A program made the position numbers and the translations under genes. From contig NZ_SDDX01000010.1 of NCBI RefSeq assembly GCF_004115925.1, positions 1-64,000 of the forward strand: a stretch of 64,000 nt of DNA, written 5' to 3'. Under the pieces are notes generated by a model. It made no database searches, had not been told where the DNA came from, and saw only the letters and a list, made by a program, of their open reading frames with translations. The DNA comes from Lelliottia nimipressuralis. Its GTDB lineage: Bacteria > Pseudomonadota > Gammaproteobacteria > Enterobacterales > Enterobacteriaceae. How positions within the stretch are numbered: position 1 is the first letter of the stretch; each line of letters begins with the position of its first letter. This document shows, in pieces, positions 18,328 to 29,095 of the stretch.

Positions 18328-18456
18328 ATGAACGAATTCAAGAGGTGTATGAAAGTGTTTAGCCACTCTCCCTTTAAAGTACGCTTGATGCTGTTGAACA
18401 TGCTGTGCGATATGTTTAACGGTAAATCAGAGCAAAACGATAAACCGTCCCACTAA
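18328..18456 (+). CDS. mntS: Manganase-linked small protein MntS
   Basis: A 42-residue small protein matching E. coli MntS (MNEFKRCMKVFSHSPFKVRL onward, with LMLLNMLCDM in the centre). In E. coli, MntS raises the usable manganese pool, probably by blocking the MntP exporter, and is repressed by MntR with Mn. The first strong signal is a near-perfect AGGAGG ribosome site four bases before ATG. The C-terminal third is hydrophilic and divergent from E. coli. The MntR box upstream and the hairpin terminator immediately after the stop support a single-gene transcript. Confidence 0.95.
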   Translation: MNEFKRCMKVFSHSPFKVRLMLLNMLCDMFNGKSEQNDKPSH

Positions 18457-18485
18457 GCGGCGTCGCGGTACGCCGCTTCATTTTT
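18455..18485 (+). terminator. Terminator of mntS
   Basis: AAGCGGCGT and ACGCCGCTT form a 9-bp stem around CGCGGT, followed by CATTTTT. The stem includes the last two bases of the mntS stop codon. Confidence 0.85.
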
Positions 18486-18735
18486 CTGTCACACTTTCCG
18501 CGCAAACTGCTCTGTTGGCCCTCAATTCCCGATCTTTTTTACGGATTTGTAATCCCTCTCGCAAAACATCTTCTTAGCAACTGTTGACCTGAATGCCGAC
18601 TGGCTCTATCTTCTTGCAGCCCTGCACCAATTGCGGCTCGCTGAAGCGGACCCTCATTCCCTCTCCACGCACTGTCAGGCAGGCTTTGACCCTCGACGCC
18701 AGGGTGAGCACATGGCGTTTTCATGATAGTGACCT

Positions 18736-20319
18736 ATGAATTTAACCCTGAAAGAAACATTTATTACCCGCAGTCGGGCCTTAAGCCCGTGGACGGGATT
18801 CTACTTTCTGCAATCGCTGCTCATTAACTTTGCGCTGGGCTATCCCTTTAGCCTGCTCTACGCCGTCGCTTTTACCTGTCTGCTCCATTTGATGTGGCGC
18901 AGCGCGCCGCGTGCGCAAAAAGTGGTGGTCGGGATCTGCTCGGTCGTCGCGGCGATGTACTACCCGTTTGGTCAGGCGTACGGCGCCCCTAACTTCAACA
19001 CCCTGCTGGCGCTGCACTCCACCAATATGGAAGAGTCCACGGAGATCCTGACCATCTTCCCGTGGTACAGCTACGTCATCGGTCTGTTTATTTTTGCTCT
19101 TGGGGTGATTGCCGTTCGCCGCAAACCGCAGGAGAAAAAACCGTGGAGCATGATTGAAAACCTGTGCCTGGTTATCGGCGTGGCGACCTTTTTTGTCGCG
19201 CCGGTGCAAAACCTGGCGTGGGGCGGCGTGTTCAAGCTAAAAGACACCGGCTATCCGGTTTTCCGCTTCGTCAAAGATATTGTGGTGAACAATAAAGAAG
19301 TGCTCGATGAGCAGACGCGTATGGCGGAGCTGTCGAACATGAAAGACACCTGGAACGTGCTGGCGGTCAAACCGAAATATCACACCTACGTGGTGGTGAT
19401 TGGCGAGAGCGCGCGCCGCGATGCGCTGGGCGCATTCGGCGGGCACTGGGATAACACGCCGTTTGCCAGCTCAGTAAACGGCACCCTGTTTACCGATTAT
19501 GTCGCGGCAAGCGGCTCGACGCAGAAATCGCTCGGCCTGACGCTCAGCCGTGTGGTTGATGGCAAACCGCAGTATCAGGATAATTTCGTGACTCTGGCCA
19601 ACCGCGCCGGTTTCCAGACCTGGTGGTTCTCCAATCAGGGGCAGATCGGTGAATACGACACGGCCATCGCCAGCATTGCCAAACGTGCGGATGAAGCGCA
19701 GTTCCTGAAGAGCGGAGATTTTGAGGCCGATAAAAATACCAAAGACGAAGCCTTACTGAAGATGACGTCGCAGGTCTTCGCCAGCCAGCGCACCCAGCCG
19801 CAGCTGATCGTTCTGCATCTGATGGGCTCGCATCCGCAGGCGTGCGATCGTACTCAGGGGAAATACGCGGAATTCGTGCAGTCGAAAGAGACGTCGTGCT
19901 ACCTCTACACCATGACGCAAACCGACGACCTGCTGAGTAAACTCTATACCCAGCTGCGCAACACCGGCGACAGTTTCTCGATGGTCTACTTCTCGGATCA
20001 CGGTCTGGCGTTTAAAGAGCGCGGCAAAGAGGTGCAGTACCTGGCCCATGACGATAAGTTCCAGCAGAACTTCCAGGTGCCGTTTATGGTGCTCTCCAGC
20101 GATGACAAAACTCATCGCATCATCAAAGCGCGTCGTTCAGCCAATGATTTCCTGAAATTCTTCTCACAATGGACGGGGATTTCGGCAAAAGAGATCGCCA
20201 ACAGCTATTCGTTCATTTCAAACAAGAAAGCGCCGCCGGTCTATATCACCAACTTCAAGTTACAGAAAGTGGAGTATACCCATCTGGGTACGGATGTTTT
20301 CGAGGTGAAAAGCAGGTAA
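18736..20319 (+). CDS. opgE: Phosphoethanolamine transferase OpgE (YbiP)
   Basis: A 527-residue inner-membrane enzyme, equal in length to E. coli OpgE/YbiP, which adds phosphoethanolamine to osmoregulated periplasmic glucans. The N-terminal half has about five membrane segments. The periplasmic sulfatase-like domain starts near residue 210 with VVVIGESARRDALGAFGG (metal site), then the GSTQKSLGLTLSR nucleophile region, VLHLMGSHPQACDR and FSDHGLAFKERG. The family is shared with EptA and MCR enzymes, but length and locus argue for OpgE. The 250 bases before it contain no gene and only a weak ribosome site. Confidence 0.93.
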   Translation: MNLTLKETFITRSRALSPWTGFYFLQSLLINFALGYPFSLLYAVAFTCLLHLMWRSAPRAQKVVVGICSVVAAMYYPFGQAYGAPNFNTLLALHSTNMEESTEILTIFPWYSYVIGLFIFALGVIAVRRKPQEKKPWSMIENLCLVIGVATFFVAPVQNLAWGGVFKLKDTGYPVFRFVKDIVVNNKEVLDEQTRMAELSNMKDTWNVLAVKPKYHTYVVVIGESARRDALGAFGGHWDNTPFASSVNGTLFTDYVAASGSTQKSLGLTLSRVVDGKPQYQDNFVTLANRAGFQTWWFSNQGQIGEYDTAIASIAKRADEAQFLKSGDFEADKNTKDEALLKMTSQVFASQRTQPQLIVLHLMGSHPQACDRTQGKYAEFVQSKETSCYLYTMTQTDDLLSKLYTQLRNTGDSFSMVYFSDHGLAFKERGKEVQYLAHDDKFQQNFQVPFMVLSSDDKTHRIIKARRSANDFLKFFSQWTGISAKEIANSYSFISNKKAPPVYITNFKLQKVEYTHLGTDVFEVKSR

Positions 20320-20336
20320 GCTGACGTCGGTCTGGC

Positions 20337-20396
20337 ACCCTCTTCCACTGGAAGAGGGTAAAAAAAAATCCGCCACATTGGGCGGATTTTTTACTG
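20337..20396. terminator. Paired hairpins between convergent opgE and ompX
   Basis: Two stems lie between the convergent genes. ACCCTCTTCC/GGAAGAGGGT (20337-20359) is followed by an A-run, and AAAATCCGCC/GGCGGATTTT (20365-20390) is flanked by A-run on the left and T-run on the right. The second stem is a good bidirectional intrinsic terminator, for opgE on the plus strand and ompX on the minus strand. Confidence 0.88.
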
Positions 20397-20410
20397 GCTC
20401 ACCGAAGTGA

Positions 20411-20929
20411 TTAGAAGCGGTAACCCACGCCTGCGATCCAAGTGCCAACGTCAACGTTGCGGATACGGCTCTGCTCATAGGAGAAGTCCAGAGCAACGTT
20501 TTCGATTGGGTTGAACTGCATACCTGCGCCGTAGGAGAAACCGTAGTCGCTGGTAGAAGCAGTGCGGTTCAGACTTTCGTTTTCAGTCTGCTGGAATTTA
20601 CCGTAGCCAACACCTACAACACCGTAGATGCTTGCCCAGTCATTCAGGCGGAAAGCAGGACCAGCGGTAACACCGTAGTACTGAGCTTTGTTATAAGCGC
20701 CATCTTCAGAACGATCTTTCTCGGTGTAAGTGAAAGAACCGATCACGCCCAGCGGATTGTTGTCCTGCTCGTAGCGGTACTTCAGGTTGAAGCCGTTAGC
20801 TTTGTTTACTACGCCCTGCATATCGCTCTGAGCGTAACCACCGGTAACAGTGGAAGTAGCAGCTACAGCGGTACCTGCGGAAACAGCCAGAACAGCGGCC
20901 AGTGCTGAAAGACATGCAATTTTTTTCAT
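20411..20929 (-). CDS. ompX: Outer membrane protein OmpX
   Basis: A 172-residue small outer-membrane barrel of the OmpX/Ail family. The signal peptide is MKKIACLSALAAVLAVSAGTAVA, followed by ATSTVTGGYAQ. Eight amphipathic strands follow, with the last ending in the terminal YRF, where phenylalanine is the Bam-recognition residue. The ATG at 20929 is preferred over a GTG two codons upstream because GAGG lies seven bases ahead. In E. coli, OmpX is controlled by several small RNAs acting at the ribosome site; the conserved GAGGTGGTT just before ATG would allow the same, by inference. Confidence 0.97.
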   Translation of the reverse strand: MKKIACLSALAAVLAVSAGTAVAATSTVTGGYAQSDMQGVVNKANGFNLKYRYEQDNNPLGVIGSFTYTEKDRSEDGAYNKAQYYGVTAGPAFRLNDWASIYGVVGVGYGKFQQTENESLNRTASTSDYGFSYGAGMQFNPIENVALDFSYEQSRIRNVDVGTWIAGVGYRF

Positions 20930-21284
20930 AACCACCTCAAATGTGCTTCAAGTAAATCCGTAAGTTTTAAATATATCAAAAAATCTTGTGAAACTCTTTG
21001 TGATTCGTGTTGTCTAACCGATCCTTTGATGTAACAGAACATTTCAAAGGTCAGCTATCTTGTTCAAAAAACACTGAATTTCCACATTTATACGCTGATT
21101 TTGCGCGTCAACGCCATTACATTCATCCAGATTAATCCTAATCTGTTAGCTTATTAATCCATCAATAGTGGCTCATTCTACGGATTTCGCGGCATTTTTT
21201 TTCAACAAAGTCTCAACCGCTGCCTGATTATTTCAATTACACTGCGACCTTTACTCCCTTTGACATAAATTGACAGGAGAAAGG
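20930..21284. promoter_or_regulatory. Divergent promoter region of ompX and rhtA
   Basis: 355 bases, AT-rich, without a gene. It must hold the leftward ompX promoter and 5' leader and the rightward rhtA promoter. An AGGAGAAAGG ribosome site lies just before the rhtA ATG. I could not assign promoter elements or operators with confidence. Confidence 0.5.
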
Positions 21285-22172
21285 ATGCCTGGGATGTCTC
21301 GCAAGGCGCCAGTCTGGTTGCCCATCGTTGTAATACTCATCGCTATGCTGTCCATTCAGAGTGGTGCATCACTGGCAAAATCCCTTTTCCCACTGGTGGG
21401 TGCCCCTGGCGTCACGGCGCTGCGTATTGCGCTGGGTACCTTAATTCTGGTGGTAATCTTCAAACCCTGGCGGCTGAGATTTAAAAAAGAGCAACGCCTG
21501 CCGCTGCTCTTTTACGGACTGTCCCTCGGCGGAATGAACTATCTGTTCTATTTGTCGATCCAGACCGTACCGCTGGGCATCGCGGTAGCGCTGGAGTTCA
21601 CCGGCCCGCTGGCCGTGGCGCTCTTCTCTTCCCGTCGCCCCGTCGATTTTGTCTGGGTGGTGCTGGCCGTGCTGGGCCTGTGGTTCCTGCTGCCGCTGGG
21701 GCAGAACATCTCTCATGTGGATTTAACCGGTGCCGCACTGGCTCTCGGTGCGGGAGCCTGCTGGGCGGTCTATATCCTCACCGGGCAACGTGCGGGTGAA
21801 GAGCATGGCCCTGCCACCGTCGCACTCGGCTCGCTCATCGCTGCGATCATCTTTGTGCCGATTGGGATGGCGCAAGCAACGGAATCCATCTGGCAGTGGT
21901 CCATTCTGCCGATAGGTCTTGCGGTCGCCGTTCTCTCCACCGCGTTGCCCTACTCGCTCGAAATGATTGCCCTGACGCGCCTGCCAACCCGCATTTTCGG
22001 CACGCTGATGAGCATGGAACCGGCGCTCGCCGCCCTGTCGGGGATGGTTTTCCTGGGAGAAAGCCTGACCTTCACTCAGACGCTGGCGCTGTGCTCAATT
22101 ATTGCCGCGTCAATGGGATCGACGCTCACCATGCGGCCTGAAACCAAAATTAAGAAAATCGACGTCAATTAA
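21285..22172 (+). CDS. rhtA: Threonine/homoserine exporter RhtA
   Basis: A 295-residue inner-membrane exporter of threonine and homoserine in the EamA/DMT family, equal in length to E. coli RhtA. Ten hydrophobic segments in two repeats are visible (LPIVVILIAMLSIQSGASLAK near the start; GAALALGAGACWAVYILTGQ opening the second). Motifs LVGAPGVTALRIALGTL and AVALEFTGPLAVALFSSRRP are strongly conserved. The ATG at 21285 has an excellent AGGAGA site. It is divergent from ompX and followed by dps, as in E. coli. Confidence 0.96.
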   Translation: MPGMSRKAPVWLPIVVILIAMLSIQSGASLAKSLFPLVGAPGVTALRIALGTLILVVIFKPWRLRFKKEQRLPLLFYGLSLGGMNYLFYLSIQTVPLGIAVALEFTGPLAVALFSSRRPVDFVWVVLAVLGLWFLLPLGQNISHVDLTGAALALGAGACWAVYILTGQRAGEEHGPATVALGSLIAAIIFVPIGMAQATESIWQWSILPIGLAVAVLSTALPYSLEMIALTRLPTRIFGTLMSMEPALAALSGMVFLGESLTFTQTLALCSIIAASMGSTLTMRPETKIKKIDVN

Positions 22173-22181
22173 TGCTCCCTG

Positions 22182-22209
22182 TTCTGCATGGTTTTACAGC
22201 CATGCAGAA
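22182..22209 (+). terminator. Stem-loop after rhtA
   Basis: TTCTGCATGG and CCATGCAGAA form a 10-bp stem around eight bases, ten bases after the rhtA stop. There is no T-run, so it may stabilise the 3' end or terminate weakly. Confidence 0.55.
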
Positions 22210-22285
22210 TAGAGGCCAACTTACCCCTGGTTTTATTTCCTTACATATTTTGTCATCACGGTGAAATATTCTCTGTCGCCCATGA

Positions 22286-22978
<693 letters not shown>

Positions 22979-22996
22979 TCCATACGAATTATCTAT

Positions 22997-23024
22997 AAAA
23001 CCCTCGCCGCCCGGCGGGGGTTTT
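22997..23024 (+). terminator. Terminator of dps
   Basis: AAAACCCTCGCC pairs with GGCGGGGGTTTT around CCGC or CCCG, giving a GC-rich stem ending in a T-run 18 bases after the dps stop. Confidence 0.88.
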
Positions 23025-23168
23025 GCACGTTTATGGTGCACACTTTTGCTCTCCCCTTCTGCAAAAGTAAATTAGTTGTAATAATCACCTCACAAAATCG
23101 TTAACGAAAGATTGTTTTATCGCCGTTATCTGCGCTTAATAGCCACCCGTCGGCTAAGCAAACCCGAC

Positions 23169-23228
23169 TGCACCAAAATAGCGCTCCATTTTGGTGCAAC
23201 AAAAGCGGTTTGCACCGGTTGCTGTGCA
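23169..23228 (+). promoter_or_regulatory. NtrC enhancer sites of the glnHPQ operon
   Basis: TGCACCAAAAT at 23169 and ATTTTGGTGCA ending at 23198 form a 30-bp dyad that contains two overlapping NtrC-like sites (family pattern TGCACCA-N5-TGGTGCA). A third weaker site, TGCACC-N6-GTGCA, lies at 23211-23228. All lie 45-100 bases upstream of a sigma-54 promoter, as expected for enhancers. Confidence 0.82.
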
Positions 23229-23270
23229 ACACATGACATCATCCTCTTTGCAAAACAATGAGTTGCAATG

Positions 23271-23287
23271 TTGGCACGATTTTTTCA
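23271..23287 (+). promoter_or_regulatory. Sigma-54 promoter of glnHPQ
   Basis: TTGGCACG-N4-TTTCA matches the minus-24/minus-12 pattern of RpoN promoters (GG and near-GC elements in correct spacing), about 54 bases ahead of glnH. NtrC sites upstream support nitrogen-limitation control. Confidence 0.82.
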
Positions 23288-23292
23288 TGTAG

Positions 23293-24087
<795 letters not shown>

Positions 24088-24114
24088 TTATTCTTAAAAG
24101 AAGAAGTACGCTCG

Positions 24115-24139
24115 GGGGCGACCTTTCGCCCCTGCTTTT
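24115..24139 (+). terminator. Attenuating hairpin between glnH and glnP
   Basis: GGGGCGA and TCGCCCC pair around CCTT and are followed by TGCTTTTT. This intrinsic terminator-like element inside the operon would let only part of transcription reach glnPQ, matching the need for more binding protein than permease. Confidence 0.75.
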
Positions 24140-24165
24140 TAGAACCACGGTAACAGGAAATTATC

Positions 24166-24825
24166 ATGCAGTTTGACTGGAGCGCCATCTGGCCTGCCAT
24201 TCCTCTCTTGCTTGAAGGCGCCAAAATGACCCTGTGGATTTCGGTCCTCGGTCTGGTTGGCGGGTTGTTTATCGGCCTCGTGGCTGGTTTCGCTCGCACC
24301 TACGGCGGCTGGATTGCCAACCACATCGCACTGGTTTTCATCGAAGTGATCCGCGGAACGCCTATCGTCGTCCAGGTCATGTTTATCTACTTCGCCCTGC
24401 CAATGGCTTTCACCGATCTGCGCATTGATCCGTTCAGCGCCGCCGTGGTGACCATTATGATCAACTCCGGCGCCTACATCGCGGAAATCACGCGCGGCGC
24501 GGTACTGTCGATTCATAAAGGCTTTAGCGAAGCGGGTCTGGCACTGGGGCTGTCTCGCCGCGAAACCATTCGCCACGTGATCCTGCCGCTGGCGCTGCGC
24601 CGTATGCTGCCGCCGCTCGGTAACCAGTGGATCATCAGTATTAAAGACACCTCGCTGTTTATCGTAATTGGCGTGGCCGAGTTGACCCGTCAGGGCCAGG
24701 AGATCATTGCCGGTAACTTCCGCGCACTGGAAATCTGGAGTGCCGTGGCCGTTGTTTATCTGATTATTACGCTGCTGCTGAGCTTTGTTCTGCGTCGCCT
24801 TGAAAGAAGGATGAAAATCCTGTGA
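24166..24825 (+). CDS. glnP: Glutamine ABC transporter permease
   Basis: A 219-residue inner-membrane permease of the HisM family with about five membrane spans. The EAA loop that contacts the ATPase is seen as [20 protein letters not shown]. Membrane motifs [19 protein letters not shown] and [12 protein letters not shown] are family-typical. Its stop overlaps the glnQ start by four bases, so the two are coupled. It forms a homodimeric channel with GlnQ for glutamine uptake. Confidence 0.97.
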   Translation: MQFDWSAIWPAIPLLLEGAKMTLWISVLGLVGGLFIGLVAGFARTYGGWIANHIALVFIEVIRGTPIVVQVMFIYFALPMAFTDLRIDPFSAAVVTIMINSGAYIAEITRGAVLSIHKGFSEAGLALGLSRRETIRHVILPLALRRMLPPLGNQWIISIKDTSLFIVIGVAELTRQGQEIIAGNFRALEIWSAVAVVYLIITLLLSFVLRRLERRMKIL

Positions 24826-25544
24826 TTGAATTTAAAAACGTCTCCAAGCATTTTGGTCCAACCCAGGTGCTGCATAACATCGATCTGGACATCAAACAGG
24901 GCGAAGTTGTCGTCATTATCGGGCCGTCAGGTTCCGGTAAATCGACGCTGCTGCGCTGCATCAACAAGCTTGAAGAGATCACCAGCGGCGATCTGATCGT
25001 TGATGGCCTGAAGGTCAACGACCCGAAAGTGGACGAGCGTCTGATTCGCCAGGAAGCGGGTATGGTGTTCCAGCAGTTCTACCTGTTCCCGCACCTGACG
25101 GCGCTGGAAAACGTGATGTTTGGTCCACAGCGCGTGCGCGGTGCCAACAAAGCGGCGGCTGAAAAGCTGGCAAAAGAGCTGCTGGCGAAAGTCGGCCTTG
25201 CCGAGCGTGCTCACCACTATCCGTCCGAGCTTTCCGGCGGCCAGCAGCAGCGTGTGGCTATCGCCCGCGCGCTGGCTGTAAAACCGAAAATGATGCTGTT
25301 CGATGAGCCAACCTCCGCGCTCGACCCGGAACTGCGTCACGAAGTATTGAAGGTTATGCAGGATCTGGCGGAAGAAGGGATGACGATGGTCATCGTGACC
25401 CATGAAATCGGCTTTGCCGAGAAAGTGGCATCCCGGCTGATTTTCATTGATAAAGGGCGAATTGCGGAAGACGGTAATCCGCAAGAGCTGATTGCTAACC
25501 CGCCTAGCCAGCGCCTGCAGGAATTCTTGCAGCACGTGTCGTAA
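24822..25544 (+). CDS. glnQ: Glutamine ABC transporter ATP-binding protein
   Basis: A 240-residue ATPase that powers glutamine import through GlnP. Complete motifs are visible: Walker [10 protein letters not shown] (about residues 34-42), Q-loop in [11 protein letters not shown], signature LSGGQQQR, Walker [13 protein letters not shown] and H-loop IVTHEIGFA. It starts with GTG in a four-base overlap with glnP. A strong terminator follows 21 bases after the stop. Confidence 0.97.
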   Translation: MIEFKNVSKHFGPTQVLHNIDLDIKQGEVVVIIGPSGSGKSTLLRCINKLEEITSGDLIVDGLKVNDPKVDERLIRQEAGMVFQQFYLFPHLTALENVMFGPQRVRGANKAAAEKLAKELLAKVGLAERAHHYPSELSGGQQQRVAIARALAVKPKMMLFDEPTSALDPELRHEVLKVMQDLAEEGMTMVIVTHEIGFAEKVASRLIFIDKGRIAEDGNPQELIANPPSQRLQEFLQHVS

Positions 25545-25565
25545 TCATCGCCGTTGCTTCACACC

Positions 25566-25596
25566 AGCCGGGCCGCTCTGTCGCCCGGCTTTTTTA
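25566..25596 (+). terminator. Terminator of glnHPQ
   Basis: AGCCGGGC and GCCCGGCT form an 8-bp GC-rich stem around nine bases, followed by a run of T. Confidence 0.92.
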
Positions 25597-25682
25597 TGCC
25601 GGATTGTTCCCAAAAACTTCTCTGCCCCACCTGCCATCTATACTTATCATTTTGCTGAACATTTTCTTCATCGGAGGAAGCC

Positions 25683-27896
25683 GTGCCGTGGATCCTGCTG
25701 CTTTTGCTTTGCCTGTTCGGTGCACCCGCTCAGGCTGTCACCCTCCCGGGCGTTACCTCAGGCGCGTCTGCCTCTCAGTCGAGCACGCCTGCTGCGGAGC
25801 CGGACGTTGAGCAAAAGAAAGCTGCCTATGGCGCGCTGGCCGACGTGCTGGAGAATGACACGTCGCGCAAAGAACTCATCGACCAGCTGCGCACCGTTGC
25901 GAAAACGCCGCCGCAGGAGCCGGTCCCCAGCATTACGCCACCTGAAGTGACAAGCGAAAAAACCGTGCTGGAGAATGTGACTGACGTCAGTCGGCACTAC
26001 GGCGAAGCCCTCTCCGCCCGCTTCGCACAGCTCTACCGCAACCTGATTGGCTCCCCGCATAAACCCTTCAACCCACAAACATTCAGCAACGCCGCCAGCC
26101 ACTTCCTGATGCTGGCCGGGGCGATCTTCGCTTTTTACTGGCTGGCGCGGCTATGCGCGTGGCCGCTGTACCGCAAAATGGGAGAGTGGGGACGCAGAAA
26201 AAATCGTGAGAAAAGCAGCTGGCTTCACTTGCCGCTCATGATCGCAGGCGCGTTCGTCATTGATTTACTGATTCTGGCCCTGACGCTGTTTGTGGGCCAG
26301 GTACTGAGCGATAACCTAAATGCCGGAAGCCAAACCATCGCCTTCCAGCAAAGCCTGTTTCTCAATGCCTTCGCCCTGATCGAGTTCTTTAAAGCTCTGT
26401 TACGCCTGATATTTAGCCCGCGCGTGCCGGATTTACGCCCGTTCACCGTCAATGACGAAAGCGCCAAATACTGGGCGCTACGCCTGAGCATTCTAAGCGG
26501 TCTGATTGGCTACGGCCTGCTGGTCGCGGTGCCCATTATCTCGAATCAGGTCAACGTGCAAATTGGCGCCCTGGCAAACGTGCTGATTATGCTCGGGATT
26601 ACCGTCTGGGCGCTGTACCTGATTTTTCATAATAAAAAGGCGATTACCAACGGCCTTTTGCATCTGGCGGACCGCTCGCTCTCATTCTTTAGCCTGTTTA
26701 TCCGCGCCTTCGCCCTGGTGTGGCACTGGCTGGCGAGCGCCTATTTCATCGTACTGTGCTTCTTCTCCCTGTTCGATCCGGGTAATAGCCTGAAATTTAT
26801 GATGGGTGCCACCTTCCACAGTCTGGCAATTATCGGCATCGCGGCCTTTGTCTCCGGCCTGCTTTCACGCTGGATTTCAAAAACCATTACCCTGTCCCCG
26901 CAGGTACAGCGAAATTATCCCGAACTGCAAAAACGAGTGAATGGCTGGATCTCCGCCTCCCTGAAAGTGGCGCGGATCCTGACCGTCTGTATCGCCGTGA
27001 TGCTTCTGCTCAGCGCCTGGAGTCTGTTTGATTTCTGGAACTGGATGCACAACGGCGCGGGCGAAAAAACCGTGGATATTTTAATTCGCATCGCGCTGAT
27101 TCTGTTCTTCTCGGCTATCGGCTGGACGCTGCTCGCCAGCCTGATTGAAAACCGGCTGGTGTCCGATATTCACGGCCGCCCGCTCCCCAGCGCTCGCGCA
27201 CGCACGCTGTTGACCCTGTTTCGCAACGCGCTGGCGGTGATTATCAGTACCATCACCATCATGATTGTGCTGTCTGAAATCGGCGTGAATATCGCTCCAC
27301 TGCTGGCAGGTGCCGGTGCGCTGGGTCTGGCGATCTCCTTCGGGTCGCAAACCCTGGTGAAAGATATTATTACCGGGATCTTTATTCAGTTTGAGAACGG
27401 GATGAATACGGGCGATTTGGTCACGATTGGGCCGTTAACCGGCACCGTCGAGCGGATGTCGATTCGTTCGGTCGGCGTGCGCCAGGATACCGGCGCGTAC
27501 CACATCATTCCGTGGTCATCGATTACCACCTTCGCCAACTTTGTGCGCGGTATCGGGTCGGTGGTGGCCAATTACGACGTGGATCGGCATGAGGATGCGG
27601 ATAAAGCGAAACAGGCGCTGAAATCGGCGGTTGAAGAGCTTATGGAGATGGACGATATTCGCGGGCTGGTGATCGGTGAGCCGTCGTTTGCAGGGATTGT
27701 CGGGCTGACGAATACCGCCTTTACCCTGCGCGTTTCGTTCACCACCCAGCCGCTCAAGCAGTGGACGGTGCGGTTTGCCCTCGACAGCATGGTGAAGAAA
27801 CACTTCGATATCGCCGACGTGCGACCGCCGGTGCAAACCTACCAGGTGCTCCCCGCACCGGTGTCACCACCGCCGCCGCAGGAGCCAACCCTGTAG
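25683..27896 (+). CDS. ybiO: Mechanosensitive channel YbiO (MscS family)
   Basis: A 737-residue large MscS-type channel that releases solutes on hypo-osmotic shock. It begins at GTG 25683 behind GGAGGAA. A signal peptide (LLLLCLFGAPAQA) is followed by a periplasmic region, about eleven membrane segments, and the MscS pore and beta domain near residues 530-640: APLLAGAGALGLAISFGSQ (pore helix), LVKDIITGIFIQFEN and NTGDLVTIGPLTGTVERMS. The length and sequence match E. coli YbiO. It ends in a proline-rich tail and is followed by a REP-like palindrome. Confidence 0.95.
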   Translation: MPWILLLLLCLFGAPAQAVTLPGVTSGASASQSSTPAAEPDVEQKKAAYGALADVLENDTSRKELIDQLRTVAKTPPQEPVPSITPPEVTSEKTVLENVTDVSRHYGEALSARFAQLYRNLIGSPHKPFNPQTFSNAASHFLMLAGAIFAFYWLARLCAWPLYRKMGEWGRRKNREKSSWLHLPLMIAGAFVIDLLILALTLFVGQVLSDNLNAGSQTIAFQQSLFLNAFALIEFFKALLRLIFSPRVPDLRPFTVNDESAKYWALRLSILSGLIGYGLLVAVPIISNQVNVQIGALANVLIMLGITVWALYLIFHNKKAITNGLLHLADRSLSFFSLFIRAFALVWHWLASAYFIVLCFFSLFDPGNSLKFMMGATFHSLAIIGIAAFVSGLLSRWISKTITLSPQVQRNYPELQKRVNGWISASLKVARILTVCIAVMLLLSAWSLFDFWNWMHNGAGEKTVDILIRIALILFFSAIGWTLLASLIENRLVSDIHGRPLPSARARTLLTLFRNALAVIISTITIMIVLSEIGVNIAPLLAGAGALGLAISFGSQTLVKDIITGIFIQFENGMNTGDLVTIGPLTGTVERMSIRSVGVRQDTGAYHIIPWSSITTFANFVRGIGSVVANYDVDRHEDADKAKQALKSAVEELMEMDDIRGLVIGEPSFAGIVGLTNTAFTLRVSFTTQPLKQWTVRFALDSMVKKHFDIADVRPPVQTYQVLPAPVSPPPPQEPTL

Positions 27897-27922
27897 GCCC
27901 GGTCAGCCAAGCGCCACCGGGC
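27897..27922. repeat. REP-like palindrome after ybiO
   Basis: GCCCGGT and ACCGGGC flank twelve bases containing the GCCAAGCGCC core. It lies in the 34-base gap between convergent ybiO and rlmF and may serve as 3' mRNA protection for both. Confidence 0.7.
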
Positions 27923-27930
27923 AACAGGCA

Positions 27931-28848
27931 TCAGAAGGGTCGGCGGCGTTTCGCATCATCCATAAAGGACCAGGCGATAAAGCGGCTCTGCTTCTGTCCC
28001 TGGGCCATCTCTTTTTTCACCACTTTTACCGCGCCGACGTCGGTCAGTGCACGGTAGAGCGGCGGCAGGTTATCGCCGCGAGAGACCAGCGTCGTGAACC
28101 ATTTTACCTGACGGCCAAACGGCTTACTTTCGGCGATCATTTTCTCGATAAAGGCCACTTCGCCCCCTTCGCACCACAGCTCGTGCTGCTGGCCGCCGAA
28201 GTTAAGCGCACCCTCTTCCGCCTGGCCGAGATTGCGGCGCTTGCGCTCGCTACCGGCGCGGGCGGTGGCTGCCGAATCGTGGAACGGCGGATTACACATT
28301 GTGGCATCGTAGTTTTCATTCTTATGAATGATGCCGTTGAAAATCATGGAGGCATCTTTTTGGCGACGCAAACGGATGGCGCGGGTTAAGCCCTCGTTAC
28401 CATTGATGATCGCCTGGGCGCTGGCAAAGGCTTCCGGCCCCGTTTCGCTGCCCGTAAAACGCCAGCCGTACTCATGCGCGCCAATCAGCGGGTAAATCAA
28501 GTTCGCGCCGGTTCCGATATCTAGCACCGTCGCCTGTTTCGGGATCTCACCGCCATTGCCTTCCGCCAGCAAATCGGCGAGATGATGGATATAATCCGCG
28601 CGTCCTGGCACCGGTGGACAGAGAAAACCTTCCGGAATGTCCCACTGCGCAACGCCATAAAAATGGGCCAAAAGCGCCTTGTTCAGCGCCTTTACCGCCA
28701 GCGGATCGGCAAAATTAACTGAGGGTTCACCCGCTGGGGTCTGCACGATAAATTCCTGCAGTTGAGGGCAGCTTTGACACAGGGCATTCATGTCGTAGCG
28801 GCTACGATGGCGGTTACGCGGGTGTAATCCCGGCTTTTGGGCAGTCAT
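27931..28848 (-). CDS. rlmF: 23S rRNA adenine(1618)-N6 methyltransferase RlmF (YbiN)
   Basis: A 305-residue SAM-dependent methyltransferase that modifies A1618 of 23S rRNA. The start at 28848 ([19 protein letters not shown]) follows AAAAGGAGA. The basic N-terminal tail is typical. The SAM motif [16 protein letters not shown] and the catalytic NPPF-type motif [10 protein letters not shown], which accepts the adenine amino group, are visible. Length and order match E. coli. It is convergent with ybiO. Confidence 0.95.
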   Translation of the reverse strand: MTAQKPGLHPRNRHRSRYDMNALCQSCPQLQEFIVQTPAGEPSVNFADPLAVKALNKALLAHFYGVAQWDIPEGFLCPPVPGRADYIHHLADLLAEGNGGEIPKQATVLDIGTGANLIYPLIGAHEYGWRFTGSETGPEAFASAQAIINGNEGLTRAIRLRRQKDASMIFNGIIHKNENYDATMCNPPFHDSAATARAGSERKRRNLGQAEEGALNFGGQQHELWCEGGEVAFIEKMIAESKPFGRQVKWFTTLVSRGDNLPPLYRALTDVGAVKVVKKEMAQGQKQSRFIAWSFMDDAKRRRPF

Positions 28849-29095
28849 GGCATTCTCCTTTTCACAGCGGCGTAAGATACCCTCTGATGACCCAACGGTA
28901 AATAACTCTCTTTCTGACACAACAAATCGCCAAAAATCAGCAACCTGTATGTCTATGATCTGTCAATAATTTGTCAATTTATATCGTTCAAAAAATAAGC
29001 AGATCACCATCAAATTTTTGCGCTAAATCACACTCCGTATCCTTCTAAACTTAATCTGAATCACCCATTGTCATTCAGACTTAGAGGATGTGATT
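28849..29095. promoter_or_regulatory. Divergent region between rlmF and mcbA
   Basis: About 250 bases, AT-rich, with promoters for rlmF (minus) and mcbA (plus). GAGG lies upstream of the mcbA ATG. No operator was identified. Confidence 0.45.
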
